From Campylobacterales bacterium (lineage in GTDB: Bacteria > Campylobacterota > Campylobacteria > Campylobacterales > Hydrogenimonadaceae), in NCBI GenBank assembly GCA_026986055.1, contig JALSPH010000110.1:1-12657 (forward strand): a stretch of 12,657 bases of DNA. The letters run 5' to 3'. The translations under genes and the position numbers were made by a program. The notes beneath the pieces were generated by a model that ran no database searches, was not told the DNA's origin, and worked only from the letters and a program-made list of their open reading frames with translations. Positions 12,506 to 12,657 of the stretch are shown piece after piece. Position 1 is the first letter of the stretch; each line of letters starts with the position of its first letter.

Positions 12506-12657
12506 TTGAAAAGTCTGAATGGAAAGTTTTTTAAAACGCTTCTGATTTCAACTATACTTTTAGCTGCAGGTTCATATGCAGACGACAAAAGAATTGAGGA
12601 GCAGCTTAGCTCGTCACCTCCAAAGATACCTCTTCAGGAGGCTTTGGGCGAGATGGA
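12506..12657 (+). CDS. Exported protein, N-terminal fragment (3' end outside window)
   Basis: Only the first 50 residues are present. KSLNGKFFK followed by a hydrophobic stretch TLLISTILLAAGSYA is a clear Sec signal peptide, cleaved probably after SYA, so the product is periplasmic or outer-membrane. The mature start DDKRIEEQLSSSPPKIPLQE continues into ALGEM; an IPLxEAL pattern occurs in short N-terminal STN domains of secretins and TonB-dependent receptors, but this is too little to assign a family. The TTG start at 12506 is preferred because GGAG at 12495-12498 is 7 nt upstream and the signal peptide then has normal length. An in-frame ATG at 12377 would add 43 residues before the signal peptide and is less likely. 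Confidence 0.65.
   Translation, partial: MKSLNGKFFKTLLISTILLAAGSYADDKRIEEQLSSSPPKIPLQEALGEM

Overview
The window looks like a chromosomal segment from a Campylobacterota (epsilonproteobacterial) organism, probably a free-living sulfur- or hydrogen-oxidising type rather than a host-adapted Helicobacter or Campylobacter. The reasons are a XerH-type single tyrosine recombinase, the cbpA-hspR gene pair with a MerR-type HspR, heavy use of ATA (Ile) and AGA (Arg) codons, and very compact packing with several 4-14 nt gene overlaps. This is judged from protein motifs by eye; no database was searched. Most of the window is housekeeping. No mobile element, CRISPR array, tRNA or rRNA was seen.

Layout. 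(1) 1-2643: the 3' end of purL followed by purH, a purine-synthesis pair closed by a clear intrinsic terminator. (2) 2680-4029: cbpA-hspR, a co-chaperone and heat-shock repressor operon behind a good sigma70 promoter whose -35 area is packed with CTTGA/TTGA motifs, a likely HspR autoregulatory site. (3) 4034-5722 (minus strand): a NUDIX hydrolase and murA, abutting, convergent with hspR. (4) 5815-8210: an uncharacterised 143-aa protein and a LapD-like membrane protein with degenerate GGDEF and EAL domains, expected to sense cyclic di-GMP rather than make or degrade it. (5) 8214-9012: a TetR-family regulator with three similar palindromic sites upstream spaced about three helical turns apart, then a 28-bp dif-like site immediately before xerH. 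(6) 9013-11003: xerH and rnz (tRNA 3'-end processing), overlapping by 4 nt. (7) 11000-12167 (minus strand): a secreted LolA-like protein overlapping a second NUDIX hydrolase. (8) 12168-12657: a 338-bp intergenic region, then the start of an exported protein cut off by the window edge.

The parts most worth following up are the dif-like element at 8961-8988, which may mark the chromosome-dimer resolution site and so the replication terminus, the triple-operator array of the TetR gene, and the double-degenerate c-di-GMP receptor with its unknown neighbour. No strong case for an entirely new multi-gene system could be made from the sequence alone.
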